Below, piece after piece: positions 21,399 through 28,662 of a DNA stretch of 50,389 nt. The stretch is taken from IMG/VR virus record IMGVR_UViG_3300023099_000003, positions 1 through 50,389 of that record; one strand, given 5' to 3'. Made by a program: the position numbers and the translations under genes. The notes beneath the pieces were generated by a model. That model did not search any database, was not told the origin of the DNA, and worked only from the letters and a program-made list of their open reading frames with translations. This DNA comes from a virus. Positions within the stretch are counted from its first letter, which is position 1, and each line of letters begins with the position of its first letter.

Positions 21399-22732
21399 CT
21401 GAAGCCACAATCGTCAATGATGCCGCGCTGATGGACAGCCTGCGCAATGTCGTGGCCAACCTTGGCACTGCCAGAGACAAGGCCTCGTCAAGCCAATATG
21501 TCTTTACCGAGCAGACCGATGATGATTTAATCCATGCCTATCGCGGTGCATGGCTTCCGCGCGCCATTGTGGATATTCCCGCAGAGGATGCCACACGCAA
21601 GTGGCGGCAGTGGAAGGCTGAGGCTGAGCAGATCACCAAGATCGAGGCGCTGGAAAAGAAGTTGGGTGTTAACCGCAAGGTTGAAGCCGCCCTGAAAATG
21701 TCTCGCCTGCTGGGCGGCTCCGCACTGTATATTTCGACCAATGAAACCAACCCTGAGCAGCCGCTGAAGCCTGAGCGTATTCGTGAGCTGCGCGGGTTGA
21801 CCCTTCTGACCAAGATGGATCTGACGCCTGACGAGATGGTCAAGGACATTGAAAGCGAATATTACGGCAAGGCTGAATATTACAAACTGGCCCGCCGCGA
21901 TGGAACTGCAGAGCAGAAAATCCATGCGTCTCGCCTTGTGCTGTTTGAGGGCAACCCCGTGCCTGACCAGATGCGCCTTGAGCGGGGCTGGGGTGATAGC
22001 GCCCTACAGCCGGTGATGGATGCTGTCCTGTCGCACGATAGTTCGGTTGCCAATATCGTATCGCTGATCTTCGAGGCGAAGATTGACGTTATGCGGTTTG
22101 AGGGCTTTGCTGAAAAGCTGTCCGATGGATGCGGCACCACTATCATGACGAACCGCCTTATCTTGCAAGCGGCCATGAAGGGCATCAACGGTGCGCTGAT
22201 CATGGATAAGCAGGACGAGTATGATTCCAAGACTGCCTCATTTGGTGGGCTGGATGCATTGCTTGAGCGGTTCGGCTATTTGGTGGCCGGCGCTGCGGAA
22301 ATCCCGGCCACTCGGCTGTTTGGTCGTTCTGCTGCCGGCCTGTCTGGTTCTGGCGATGGCGATGAGCGGGTTTATTATGACCGTATCGGTCACGAGCAGT
22401 CTAATCGTATCGAGCCGGCCATGACGGTGCTGGATGAATGTCTGATTCAGTCGGCCCTTGGTTCGCGTCCGCCTGAGATATGGTATGAGTGGAAGCCCCT
22501 GCGGCAGGTTTCCGAAAAGGAGCGCGCCGAGATATTCAAGACGACTGCCGATGCCGCGCGGACGCTGGCCGGCGCAACGGCAGGCGAGATTATCCCGCTG
22601 GATGTGCTGTCCGATTGCGTTACCAATGAATTGATCGAGCAGGGCGTTCTGCCAGGGCTTGAGGCGGCGACCAAGGAATATGGCTCGCTTAGTGAGCAGG
22701 ATATTGTGCCGGGCGAGGGTGAGGATGCTTAA
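21395..22732 (+). CDS. Portal protein, DUF1073 type, 445 aa
   Basis: Forms the dodecameric ring through which DNA enters the head. Recognised by the run from Y-R-G-A-W-L-P-R-A-I-V-D-I-P-A-E-D-A-T-R (about 48-67), S-R-L-L-G-G-S-A-L-Y-I (about 102-112), the G-W-G-D-S segment and the A-T-R-L-F-G-R-S-A-A-G-L-S-G-S-G-D loop (about 305-322), which are conserved in DUF1073 portals. Length is normal for the family. Follows the terminase directly, as expected. Confidence 0.92.
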   Translation: MTEATIVNDAALMDSLRNVVANLGTARDKASSSQYVFTEQTDDDLIHAYRGAWLPRAIVDIPAEDATRKWRQWKAEAEQITKIEALEKKLGVNRKVEAALKMSRLLGGSALYISTNETNPEQPLKPERIRELRGLTLLTKMDLTPDEMVKDIESEYYGKAEYYKLARRDGTAEQKIHASRLVLFEGNPVPDQMRLERGWGDSALQPVMDAVLSHDSSVANIVSLIFEAKIDVMRFEGFAEKLSDGCGTTIMTNRLILQAAMKGINGALIMDKQDEYDSKTASFGGLDALLERFGYLVAGAAEIPATRLFGRSAAGLSGSGDGDERVYYDRIGHEQSNRIEPAMTVLDECLIQSALGSRPPEIWYEWKPLRQVSEKERAEIFKTTADAARTLAGATAGEIIPLDVLSDCVTNELIEQGVLPGLEAATKEYGSLSEQDIVPGEGEDA

Positions 22733-22771
22733 CCCTTGCGAAACAAACCCTGACGCTGTAAAGGCCAGCCT

Positions 22772-23893
22772 ATGACAATGTTGCGCTTCACCGATGCTGT
22801 AACGCTAGATGGCTCCGTCAATGTAACGGATCGCGGTCTGGTCGCTCTTGCAAAGGCCGCGCGCACCGGCATTCAGGAATATCTGGGGTCCGAAGTCGGG
22901 CGTCCCGATATTCCGATTGTTCGTGTCTGGCGTCCTGCTGATGAAGTGTTTGCCGATGCCGCTCTGGCGTCATTCAGCCATGCTCCGATCACGATGGACC
23001 ACCCCAGCGAACTGGTGACGCCGGATAATTGGGATAACTATGCGGTTGGCGAAGTTTCCACCGCAGCCGAGATTGACCGCCAGTGGGTTTCGCTTCCGCT
23101 GATCGTCAAATCGGCCAATGCCATTGATGCAATCAAGGGCGGAAAAAACCAGTTATCAGCGGGCTATTCCTGCCGGATTGACTGGACTGCAGGGACTACC
23201 GAAGATGGGGAAACATACGATGCCGTCCAGCGCGGCATTGTGATCAATCACGTTGCCATTGTGGATGCCGCCCGCGCAGGGCCGGACGCCCGCATTGGCG
23301 ATGACAAGAAAGTCTGGGGTGTTTCCCCCATTCACTCGGGCGGTCCGCCCGCCATCCAGACGGACAAAGGAGTTGCCATGTCCACTGTTACTGTTGTGCT
23401 GGGCGATAAGGCTGTGCAGGTTGCTGCCACCGATGCGCCCGCTGTTGAAGCCTTCAAGGCTGAGGCGGTTTCCAATCTGGCGGCGCTTGCTGCCACCCAT
23501 GATGCTGCCTTGGCCGCCAAGGACGCCGATCTTGCCAAGAAGGACGCCGAAATCGACGCCCTCCAGGCCAAGGTTCTGGACGAAAGCGCCCTTGACGCTG
23601 CTGTAGCGGCTCGCGGCGATCTTATCGCCAAGGCCAAGGCTATCGCGCCTGATGTCAAGACTGACGGTCTTTCGGACGCTGGCATTCGCAAGGCTGTTGT
23701 GCTTGCGATTGTGGGTGATGCGGCAAAGGATAAGGCTGACGCCTATATCGATGCCCGTTTCGACATTCTGGCTGAGGATGCGGACAAGGTTGATCCCGTT
23801 CGCTTCCAGATTGCCACCACCGGAGTCTCGGATTCCGACAACAAAGCTCATGCCGGCTATCTTGGCCGCATGACTGGCCGCAAGGAGGCTTGA
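22772..23893 (+). CDS. DUF2213 prohead protease fused to scaffold, 373 aa
   Basis: Residues 1-175 are the DUF2213 domain. F-S-H-A-P-I-T-M-D-H-P (about 69-79, probable catalytic His) and L-S-A-G-Y-S-C (about 127-133, probable catalytic Ser) fit a self-cleaving head maturation protease. Residues 203-373 are a long Ala/Asp/Lys helix (A-A-L-A-A-K-D-A-D-L-A-K-K-D-A-E-I), typical of a capsid scaffold coiled coil. So protease and scaffold are fused, as in many siphophages. A second start inside the gene (23378) would give scaffold alone. Family by motif; catalytic residues inferred. Confidence 0.85.
   Translation: MTMLRFTDAVTLDGSVNVTDRGLVALAKAARTGIQEYLGSEVGRPDIPIVRVWRPADEVFADAALASFSHAPITMDHPSELVTPDNWDNYAVGEVSTAAEIDRQWVSLPLIVKSANAIDAIKGGKNQLSAGYSCRIDWTAGTTEDGETYDAVQRGIVINHVAIVDAARAGPDARIGDDKKVWGVSPIHSGGPPAIQTDKGVAMSTVTVVLGDKAVQVAATDAPAVEAFKAEAVSNLAALAATHDAALAAKDADLAKKDAEIDALQAKVLDESALDAAVAARGDLIAKAKAIAPDVKTDGLSDAGIRKAVVLAIVGDAAKDKADAYIDARFDILAEDADKVDPVRFQIATTGVSDSDNKAHAGYLGRMTGRKEA
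23378..23893 (+). CDS. Internal in-frame start: free scaffold protein, 171 aa
   Basis: AAAGGAG at 23366-23372 stands 5 nt before ATG 23378, in frame with the protease gene (codon 203). The site is far stronger than expected inside a gene. It would yield the C-terminal coiled-coil scaffold without the protease, as in the lambda C/Nu3 arrangement. The start falls exactly at the junction between the Pro/Gly linker and the scaffold, which supports function. Confidence 0.65.
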   Translation: MSTVTVVLGDKAVQVAATDAPAVEAFKAEAVSNLAALAATHDAALAAKDADLAKKDAEIDALQAKVLDESALDAAVAARGDLIAKAKAIAPDVKTDGLSDAGIRKAVVLAIVGDAAKDKADAYIDARFDILAEDADKVDPVRFQIATTGVSDSDNKAHAGYLGRMTGRKEA

Positions 23894-23896
23894 ACT

Positions 23897-24400
23897 ATGG
23901 CACTTCTCCCCGCTCCCAAGACCAAGCCTGCCAAGGGTTCGCCCGGTCAGTTCCAGAATATGGAAGAATGGAACGCCTTTACCGCGTTCGCTTCCGGCAC
24001 CAGCACCAAGGCCATCGGCTTCGGCGTTCCCGTATCGCTCAACGGCGTTGCGGCTGACGGCACGGCCAATGTCAAGACGCTTGCGACTACCGAGCGCCTT
24101 GCCGGCATCACGCAGGAAAACATCTCCACGCGCGGCACCACTCAGCTTCTTTATGCTGATGGCGAAACGCTTGGCGTTGTAACCATGGGCGTGATCTTCG
24201 GCGCACCTGCAGGTGCAGCCCTGACTGCTGGCGGCGTTGTCTGGTGGAACCCCGCTGACAACACCTTCCGTGCAGCCACGGGCACCGGCTTTATGCTGCT
24301 TCCCGGCTGCCGCTATGACCAGTCGGTTGCAAGCGGTGAGCCTGCGATCATCCGTATCAATGTTGCGCCTGACAGCGCAGCTATCACCGCTGCCACGTAA
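23897..24400 (+). CDS. DUF2190-like head decoration protein, 167 aa
   Basis: Gly/Ala/Thr-rich, beta-stranded, with G-V-P-V-S-L, A-G-I-T-Q-E-N and G-V-V-T-M-G-V-I repeats in the style of DUF2190 proteins, which lie between the protease and capsid genes and are thought to cement or decorate the head surface. An extended, Pro/Lys-rich N-terminus (K-T-K-P-A-K-G-S-P-G-Q) may reach across capsomers. Position directly before the capsid gene supports this. Confidence 0.75.
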   Translation: MALLPAPKTKPAKGSPGQFQNMEEWNAFTAFASGTSTKAIGFGVPVSLNGVAADGTANVKTLATTERLAGITQENISTRGTTQLLYADGETLGVVTMGVIFGAPAGAALTAGGVVWWNPADNTFRAATGTGFMLLPGCRYDQSVASGEPAIIRINVAPDSAAITAAT

Positions 24401-24413
24401 GGGGGCCTGACCA

Positions 24414-25409
24414 ATGAATATGATGATCTCAGACGCGCAGGGCCTTAATTTCCTTCGCCAGCAGACGCATGTCCTTTCGAACCGTGCGTTCGAACAGGAA
24501 TACGACCTTGTAAACTGGGCCGAACTGGTCCCGGTCAATACCGACTATCCCGAATGGGCCAGCGGTGTTGACTTCCAGGTTGGCGACATGACGGGCGCCG
24601 CTCAGTGGCAGTCCGGCTATGCCAAGGATGTTCCGCTTGCAGATGTAAAGCTGCTTTCCGTATCCTCGCAGTTTGCGATGTATGCGGTGGGCTATCGCTA
24701 CAATGTCGAAGAAGTGGGTAAGGCGCTGTTCGCCGGCTATCCGCTGACCGCCCGCAAGGCTATTTCGGCCCGTCAGGCTGCTGACATCTTCTGCGCTGAA
24801 ACTGCGCTTTATGGTGCCGGTCATCCCGGTTGGTCGGGTCTGCTTAACCTGACTGGTGTAACGCCTACCGTTTCCCCGAATACGGGCACGGGTTCGGCGC
24901 GTAACTGGGTTGATGCTAATGGTGTTGGCCTCAAGGAGCCGGAACAGATTGTTGCAGAACTGGATCTGCTGCTTGTTGGCCCGTCACTGACGACCGGCAT
25001 TCTGGCAAGCCTGATCGGCAACACGCTGCTTCTGCCGCCTGCTGCATACCGCTATCTGGCGACTACGCCTTATGGTGTGACTTCACCCAATGCCACGATC
25101 CTGTCGTGGTATATGGCGAACAACATCTACACCACGCGCACTGGCCAACCTCTGACCATTCGGGATATGCCAATCCTCGCCAGCGCTGCCACGGCCACAT
25201 CGCCAAACGTAGCGGGCCAGGGTCGCGCAGTTGGCTATCGCAATTCTTCGGATGCGATGGAATTGCCGATGCCTATGGTGTTCAACTTCCGTCCTGTTTA
25301 TCAGGATGGTCCGTTGCAATATGCGGTCCCCGGAATTGGCCGCGTTGGCCAGCTGATCCAGATCCGCGACACTGTGCGCTATCTGGATGGCGTTACGCCC
25401 GCGCCGTAA
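24414..25409 (+). CDS. Major capsid protein, DUF2184 type (HK97 fold), 331 aa
   Basis: Size and place are right for the main head protein. The N-terminal R-Q-x-T-H-V-L-S-N-R-A-F-E-Q-E-Y, the D-M-T-G-A-A-Q-W motif, Y-R-Y-N-V-E-E-V-G-K-A and the R-Q-A-A-D-I-F-C-A-E-T-A-L-Y-G segment match the DUF2184/encapsulin-like capsid set that normally accompanies DUF1073 portals and DUF2213 proteases. There is no separate delta domain, consistent with a distinct scaffold. About 37 bases of noncoding DNA follow. Confidence 0.88.
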   Translation: MNMMISDAQGLNFLRQQTHVLSNRAFEQEYDLVNWAELVPVNTDYPEWASGVDFQVGDMTGAAQWQSGYAKDVPLADVKLLSVSSQFAMYAVGYRYNVEEVGKALFAGYPLTARKAISARQAADIFCAETALYGAGHPGWSGLLNLTGVTPTVSPNTGTGSARNWVDANGVGLKEPEQIVAELDLLLVGPSLTTGILASLIGNTLLLPPAAYRYLATTPYGVTSPNATILSWYMANNIYTTRTGQPLTIRDMPILASAATATSPNVAGQGRAVGYRNSSDAMELPMPMVFNFRPVYQDGPLQYAVPGIGRVGQLIQIRDTVRYLDGVTPAP

Positions 25410-25460
25410 TGAAAATGGGGGTCTGGGTAACTGGACCCCCACATTTTGAAAGAGCCGGAC

Positions 25461-25907
25461 ATGGTTGCTGTAGCTGGTCGCAATCGGGTAAACCGCCCGT
25501 TCTTCTTTTCAGACGTAGATGGTGAGCGCGTTGAGTTTCCTTCTTTCGGGACGGGGCAGGGTGACCTTGTAGGCAATGACCTGCGCATGTTCCGCATGTA
25601 TGTTTCTGCCAAGCAGATCGACACTGCCACACCAGAAGCGCCCAACGCCTTTGTGGCAGGCAACTGGTCTGTGGCCGCCACTGAAACAGGCATCACAGTC
25701 ACCATCACCGCACTGCCGGACGATAACGGCATTGACATGACCGGAATTGCCATTCGGGTTGATGGCGAGGATGTGACGATTGTTGATCCTGAAACCGGGG
25801 CCTATCCGATTGAACTGGATGCTGGCGAATACACTATTGACATTGCGGCAATCTCTGCCGCTGGCCAGTCGGCATGGTCTGATGAAAAGGCGGTGGAGGT
25901 AGAATGA
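25461..25907 (+). CDS. Structural protein with Ig/FN3-like C-terminus, 148 aa
   Basis: ATG 25461 is chosen over an ATG five codons upstream because a weak AGAG lies at good distance. N-terminal 60 residues: mixed (R-N-R-V-N-R-P-F-F-F). Residues about 75-148 have alternating strands and end in W-S-D-E-K-A-V-E-V, the last-strand pattern of fibronectin-III or Ig-like virion domains that decorate heads. Position behind the capsid gene suggests a head or neck ornament, but the call is tentative. Confidence 0.7.
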   Translation: MVAVAGRNRVNRPFFFSDVDGERVEFPSFGTGQGDLVGNDLRMFRMYVSAKQIDTATPEAPNAFVAGNWSVAATETGITVTITALPDDNGIDMTGIAIRVDGEDVTIVDPETGAYPIELDAGEYTIDIAAISAAGQSAWSDEKAVEVE

Positions 25908-26038
25908 AGATCATCAACACCAGCAAGGTCGAGCAGACCTTCCAAGGAATAACCCTGAAGCCCGGCGAATCCACCGATGGGGCTACGGTGGAAAAACCTA
26001 AGCGCGGTCGTCCGCGTAAGGACAGCAAGGATAAGTAA
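25904..26038 (+). CDS. Small protein with AT-hook-like tail, 44 aa
   Basis: ATGA and TAATG overlaps on both sides. The first 30 residues look like a beta hairpin (Q-G-I-T-L-K-P-G-E-S). The tail K-P-K-R-G-R-P-R-K-D-S-K is a near-perfect AT-hook core (R-G-R-P), which binds the minor groove of AT-rich DNA. A basic tail of this kind could contact packaged DNA inside the head or the portal. Confidence 0.65.
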   Translation: MKIINTSKVEQTFQGITLKPGESTDGATVEKPKRGRPRKDSKDK

Positions 26039-26283
26039 TGCCAAATGAGCCGCTCGGCATCACGTTTATTGTCCCTGACGGCCAGGAGGCAACAGGGGTT
26101 TACGAGGCAGATGGCGGGGCCGAAGTGTTCGAGACTGACAGCCCTTATCTGTTGAGCGACGGCGTGACATTGCAGCCACCCTTGCCTGTCAAGGTTGTGA
26201 CCGGCCCGACTTTCACAGATAGCATGGGCAATGCGCAGACGGCCTTGGCCGTATCAGGCCTACCCGAAGATGAGGTCGAATAA
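26038..26283 (+). CDS. Hypothetical head-region protein, 81 aa
   Basis: Overlaps both neighbours by one base, so it is tightly coupled. Pro/Thr/Val-rich and beta-stranded, with acidic ends; no recognised domain. Location between capsid and adaptor genes suggests a small structural or assembly role. Confidence 0.65.
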   Translation: MPNEPLGITFIVPDGQEATGVYEADGGAEVFETDSPYLLSDGVTLQPPLPVKVVTGPTFTDSMGNAQTALAVSGLPEDEVE

Positions 26284-26777
26284 TGGCAGGCTATGGCACT
26301 GATCAGGGTTTTACCGACTGGCTTGCGGCTAATGGCCTTAGCCTGCCCGTTGGTGCGCCTGCGGTTGCCATCCTGCGCGAAGTGGGTAGCAACTATGTGG
26401 ATGGAGCCTATGAGCCTGGACTAAGCTGCAGCAAGCGCACGGGCGGCTTTGCGCAGGATCGGGCTTGGCCGCGTGTTGGCCATACAGTGCAATGCGAGGT
26501 GGTGCCTTCCAGCTTGATCCCGCAGGCATGGATACTGGCGTCCTATCGGGCCGCATATCTGCAGGCTGTTTCCGGTTGGGCGCAGGGTGGCACAGATCCG
26601 ACGCGCGTCACCAAGCGGGAAAAGGTCGATGTGCTTGAGGTTGAGTATTTCGCATCAGGTGACGGGGCTGCTGCTGGCAATGCCGCTGCTGGCTTCCCCG
26701 TCGATCCCCTGATTGATGGATGGGTTTCTATCTGGCTTTGCTCGAAGGCGCGGTCGATTGGGTTCTTGGTGGTTTGA
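26283..26777 (+). CDS. Head-tail adaptor, DnaT-like fold (gp6-type), 164 aa
   Basis: Follows the pattern of phage proteins often mislabelled DnaT-like ssDNA-binding: N-Y-V-D-G..., a W-P-R-V-G-H motif near residue 60, then I-P-Q-A-W-I-L-A-S-Y-R-A-A-Y-L-Q-A (80-95), and a K-V-D-V-L-E-V-E-Y segment. These are head-completion (gp6/gp15-like) adaptors that sit under the portal. The position, after the capsid and before stopper and tail genes, fits. It is the last gene before a strong terminator. Confidence 0.75.
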   Translation: MAGYGTDQGFTDWLAANGLSLPVGAPAVAILREVGSNYVDGAYEPGLSCSKRTGGFAQDRAWPRVGHTVQCEVVPSSLIPQAWILASYRAAYLQAVSGWAQGGTDPTRVTKREKVDVLEVEYFASGDGAAAGNAAAGFPVDPLIDGWVSIWLCSKARSIGFLVV

Positions 26778-26792
26778 TATCGTCACGGGAAA

Positions 26793-26818
26793 GGGCTGGC
26801 TTAGGCCGGCCCTTTTTT
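26793..26818 (+). terminator. Strong intrinsic terminator after the head genes
   Basis: GGGCTGGC, TTAG loop, GCCGGCCC (26793-26812; one G-U pair), followed by six T (26813-26818). It would stop late transcription in the middle of the morphogenesis region, so downstream tail genes need a new promoter or antitermination. Confidence 0.85.
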
Positions 26819-26969
26819 ATGTGTGGCAGTGAATGCCCATGCCGAACCCTTGAACAAACCCTTCGGCAAAATCCTTGTTGGGGAATACGCCGTAATCGCA
26901 TGTCTCGCCGTCAGGCCATGTTACGATAACCCAGAAAACCCCATCGCGCTTCTTGATCTCAAAGCCCAT
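26817..26969 (-). CDS. Small hypothetical protein, 50 aa
   Basis: Three ATG codons in a row (26975, 26972, 26969) behind AAGGAG; the third has the best spacing (7 nt). The product is beta-rich and aromatic (G-V-F-W-V-I-V-T-W-P-D-G-E-T), ending C-H-T. Last gene of the leftward cassette; its stop runs into the T-tract of the opposing terminator. Confidence 0.65.
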   Translation of the reverse strand: MGFEIKKRDGVFWVIVTWPDGETCDYGVFPNKDFAEGFVQGFGMGIHCHT

Positions 26970-26984
26970 CATCATTCTCCTTGA

Positions 26985-27146
26985 TTAAGCCGTGAATCGC
27001 TTCCAACGGCCATTGATGCGCTTCTCAATCTGCACCGGTCCGTCACGCGAATAGACCAAGGCGTAATGCCTGATCTCACTCAGAGACGTTGGCCCATCTG
27101 TCCAAGCAACAGGAATGCCTCCCTGTAAAAGGCGGTAGCGCTCCAT
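26985..27146 (-). CDS. Hypothetical basic protein, 53 aa
   Basis: ATG 27146 makes a TGATG overlap with the upstream stop; the longer reading frame upstream re-reads the previous gene. Arg/Tyr-rich with predicted strands (Y-A-L-V-Y-S-R-D-G-P-V-Q-I). Function unknown. Confidence 0.65.
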   Translation of the reverse strand: MERYRLLQGGIPVAWTDGPTSLSEIRHYALVYSRDGPVQIEKRINGRWKRFTA

Positions 27147-27385
27147 CACCCTTCCTCCAATGCCTTGTCGATCATGGCCTGAAACGTGCCCTTGGACCAC
27201 GGCCAGTCACCGCCCGCAGAACCAGCCTCAATCATCCCCTCACTCGGCTCCCTGATCGCCAGAAGTACGGCGCGGACTGCGTTCATGTAGTCCTCTTTCC
27301 ATTCGATTTCGCCGCCAAGGCTTTCATCAAAGTCCCCGCCTAAGGCTTTGGCCAAGTCCCTCGCAGCACGTTCTAGCGGTGTCAT
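27146..27385 (-). CDS. Hypothetical protein, 79 aa, paralogue of 27762-28025
   Basis: Start ATG 27385 overlaps the previous stop as ATGA. Shares with the 27762-28025 product the opening M-T-P-x-E-x-A-A-R, a central V-R-x-V-L-x-A-x-R, M-I/L-x-A-G, and W-x-A-M-I-D. Such short helical proteins recur in phages of alphaproteobacteria without known role. Part of the reversed accessory cassette. Confidence 0.75.
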   Translation of the reverse strand: MTPLERAARDLAKALGGDFDESLGGEIEWKEDYMNAVRAVLLAIREPSEGMIEAGSAGGDWPWSKGTFQAMIDKALEEG

Positions 27386-27765
27386 TGGCCACGCTCCCGT
27401 TCGGCCATCATAGCGTCTGCTATGTCGTAGGCCTCGGATGCCACGCAAACGCTGTCGAGAGGGCCGCCCCATTTCGGGCGCGGTATCCAGGTCAAAGCTG
27501 CCATGGCAAATTCATCGCGCAGGGTTTTGGGTTGTTCTGTGGGGGCGGCGCGATTGCGGACTTCCACTTTACCCCCCGGATAGCGAGTGCCATCAAACCG
27601 AAAACAGTCTGTGTTGATAGCGTCCTCCTCTTCCCCTTCCTCGACGGTCCAGTAATCGCCATCATCATCCGGGTTAGTGCAGTCGCCATAATCTAGGCCA
27701 TGCTTGGCCAACACCACAGGCGTCCCATCCATAAACTCGATTGGCTTGGTCCAATCAATAGTCAT
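27382..27765 (-). CDS. Hypothetical protein, 127 aa
   Basis: Coupled by ATGA overlaps. It begins I-D-W-T-K-P-I-E-F-M-D-G-T-P-V, a beta-hairpin opening seen in many short phage proteins of unknown function. It then has a very acidic stretch (E-E-G-E-E-E-D) and an aromatic W-T-V-E region, and ends in a charged helix. Cassette gene without recognised domain. Confidence 0.7.
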   Translation of the reverse strand: MTIDWTKPIEFMDGTPVVLAKHGLDYGDCTNPDDDGDYWTVEEGEEEDAINTDCFRFDGTRYPGGKVEVRNRAAPTEQPKTLRDEFAMAALTWIPRPKWGGPLDSVCVASEAYDIADAMMAERERGQ

Positions 27766-28025
27766 TGCGTATCTCCCATCGCGGCATCAATCATGGCTTG
27801 CCAGATTTCCTCTGGCCCGCCGCTATCAAAATCAAAGCGGGCCGCTTGATCCCCAGCATCCAGCATCTTCACGCTAACAGGCCTAACCGCCTCCAGCACC
27901 AAGCGCACCCGCCCAACGTAGCGCGGCCATGTGCGGTCAACATATGCCGCCAGTTGCTCGGCGTTGCACTTGCCCGCCCAATAGTCTTGCGACAGGGCGC
28001 GGGCTGCGGATTCGATGGGGGTCAT
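27762..28025 (-). CDS. Hypothetical protein, 87 aa, paralogue of 27146-27385
   Basis: Same overall plan as the 79-aa protein two genes downstream: M-T-P-I-E-S-A-A-R start, V-R-L-V-L-E-A-V-R core, M-L-D-A-G, I-W-Q-A-M-I-D end. The two copies flank the 127-aa gene, so a tandem duplication with divergence is likely. ATGA coupled to the membrane protein gene upstream. Confidence 0.75.
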   Translation of the reverse strand: MTPIESAARALSQDYWAGKCNAEQLAAYVDRTWPRYVGRVRLVLEAVRPVSVKMLDAGDQAARFDFDSGGPEEIWQAMIDAAMGDTQ

Positions 28026-28381
28026 GCGCCGTCTCCAATACGGTTATACTGGTCGCACACAGTTAAATGCGTAGTCGTGGGAATGGTAATCTTGCCGGTA
28101 GATACGGCTCCCCTTCTGGTTTCAGTGTGCGATTCTGAACAGGCCCATTCGGCCTTTTTGAGTGTTTCCAAGTTGGGACTAGCAGCGGCATCCATAGCCA
28201 TCCAAGGCAAAAAGGCCATGAAGCACCCTAGCGGCCAGATAAGAAGAAGTAGGGCTGCCGACATTCCATATTCTCGATCATATTTTTCGAGACCGAATGA
28301 GAAATGCCAAGCGCCCCAGAGCGGCAACCCGAAACATCCAAGTGACCAAAGGCCAGCCAGCCCATATCCGAAATATTCCAT
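28022..28381 (-). CDS. Two-pass membrane protein, 119 aa
   Basis: ATG 28381 has GGAG 7 nt upstream in the shared leader. Residues 5-28 (G-L-A-G-L-W-S-L-G-C-F-G-L-P-L-W-G-A-W) and about 41-65 (A-A-L-L-L-L-I-W-P-L-G-C-F-M-A-F-L-P-W-M) are two hydrophobic helices; the rest is polar and probably cytoplasmic. As the first gene of an independently promoted cassette it may modify the host envelope or exclude other phages. No family recognised. Confidence 0.75.
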   Translation of the reverse strand: MEYFGYGLAGLWSLGCFGLPLWGAWHFSFGLEKYDREYGMSAALLLLIWPLGCFMAFLPWMAMDAAASPNLETLKKAEWACSESHTETRRGAVSTGKITIPTTTHLTVCDQYNRIGDGA

Positions 28382-28433
28382 CTCAATTCTCCATCTCTCC
28401 AGCACCAATGCACTAACCCATTAGCAACGTCAA
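28382..28433 (-). promoter_or_regulatory. Accessory-gene leader, copy B (leftward)
   Basis: Minus strand: TTGACG (28433-28428), GGGTTAGTGCAT, then GATGGAGAATTGAG and ATG 28381. Almost the same arrangement as copy A at 18.6 kb although on the opposite strand. Confidence 0.6.
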
Positions 28434-28438
28434 CCCCC

Positions 28439-28467
28439 TTTCAATATCGCCCCCAACAAGCTATGTA
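28439..28467 (+). promoter_or_regulatory. Possible rightward promoter after the cassette
   Basis: TTTCAA (28439-28444), 17-nt spacer, TATGTA (28462-28467). It is back to back with leader B and precedes AAAGGAG of the 28489 gene. It could restart late transcription after the 26.8-kb terminator. Confidence 0.4.
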
Positions 28468-28488
28468 TCCCCCAAAGGAGATGACCCT

Positions 28489-28659
28489 ATGCGTATCAAG
28501 ATCACTGCACCGATTGTCGATGGCCTCAAGGTTGGCAGCATTCTGGATGTTGGCGAGAATATCCCGCGCGATTGGGCTGGCGGGTATGTTGTGCTGGACG
28601 AACTTGACCATGACGGTGATGGCAAGAAGGGTGGCGTCCGCAAGCCCGAGAAGGATTAA
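28489..28659 (+). CDS. Small hypothetical protein, 56 aa
   Basis: Strong AAAGGAG before ATG 28489. The N-terminal half is beta-stranded (L-K-V-G-S-I-L-D-V); the tail is acidic then basic (D-H-D-G-D-G-K-K-G-G-V-R-K-P). Gene ends 3 nt before the fused tail-tube gene, which is probably coexpressed. Role unknown; may be a structural helper. Confidence 0.75.
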   Translation: MRIKITAPIVDGLKVGSILDVGENIPRDWAGGYVVLDELDHDGDGKKGGVRKPEKD

Positions 28660-28662
28660 CCC

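Noticed and set aside
23156-24538. 460-aa leftward frame opposite protease, decoration and capsid genes
   Set aside because: Mirror of GC-rich alanine codons; no motif and opposite to three certain genes.
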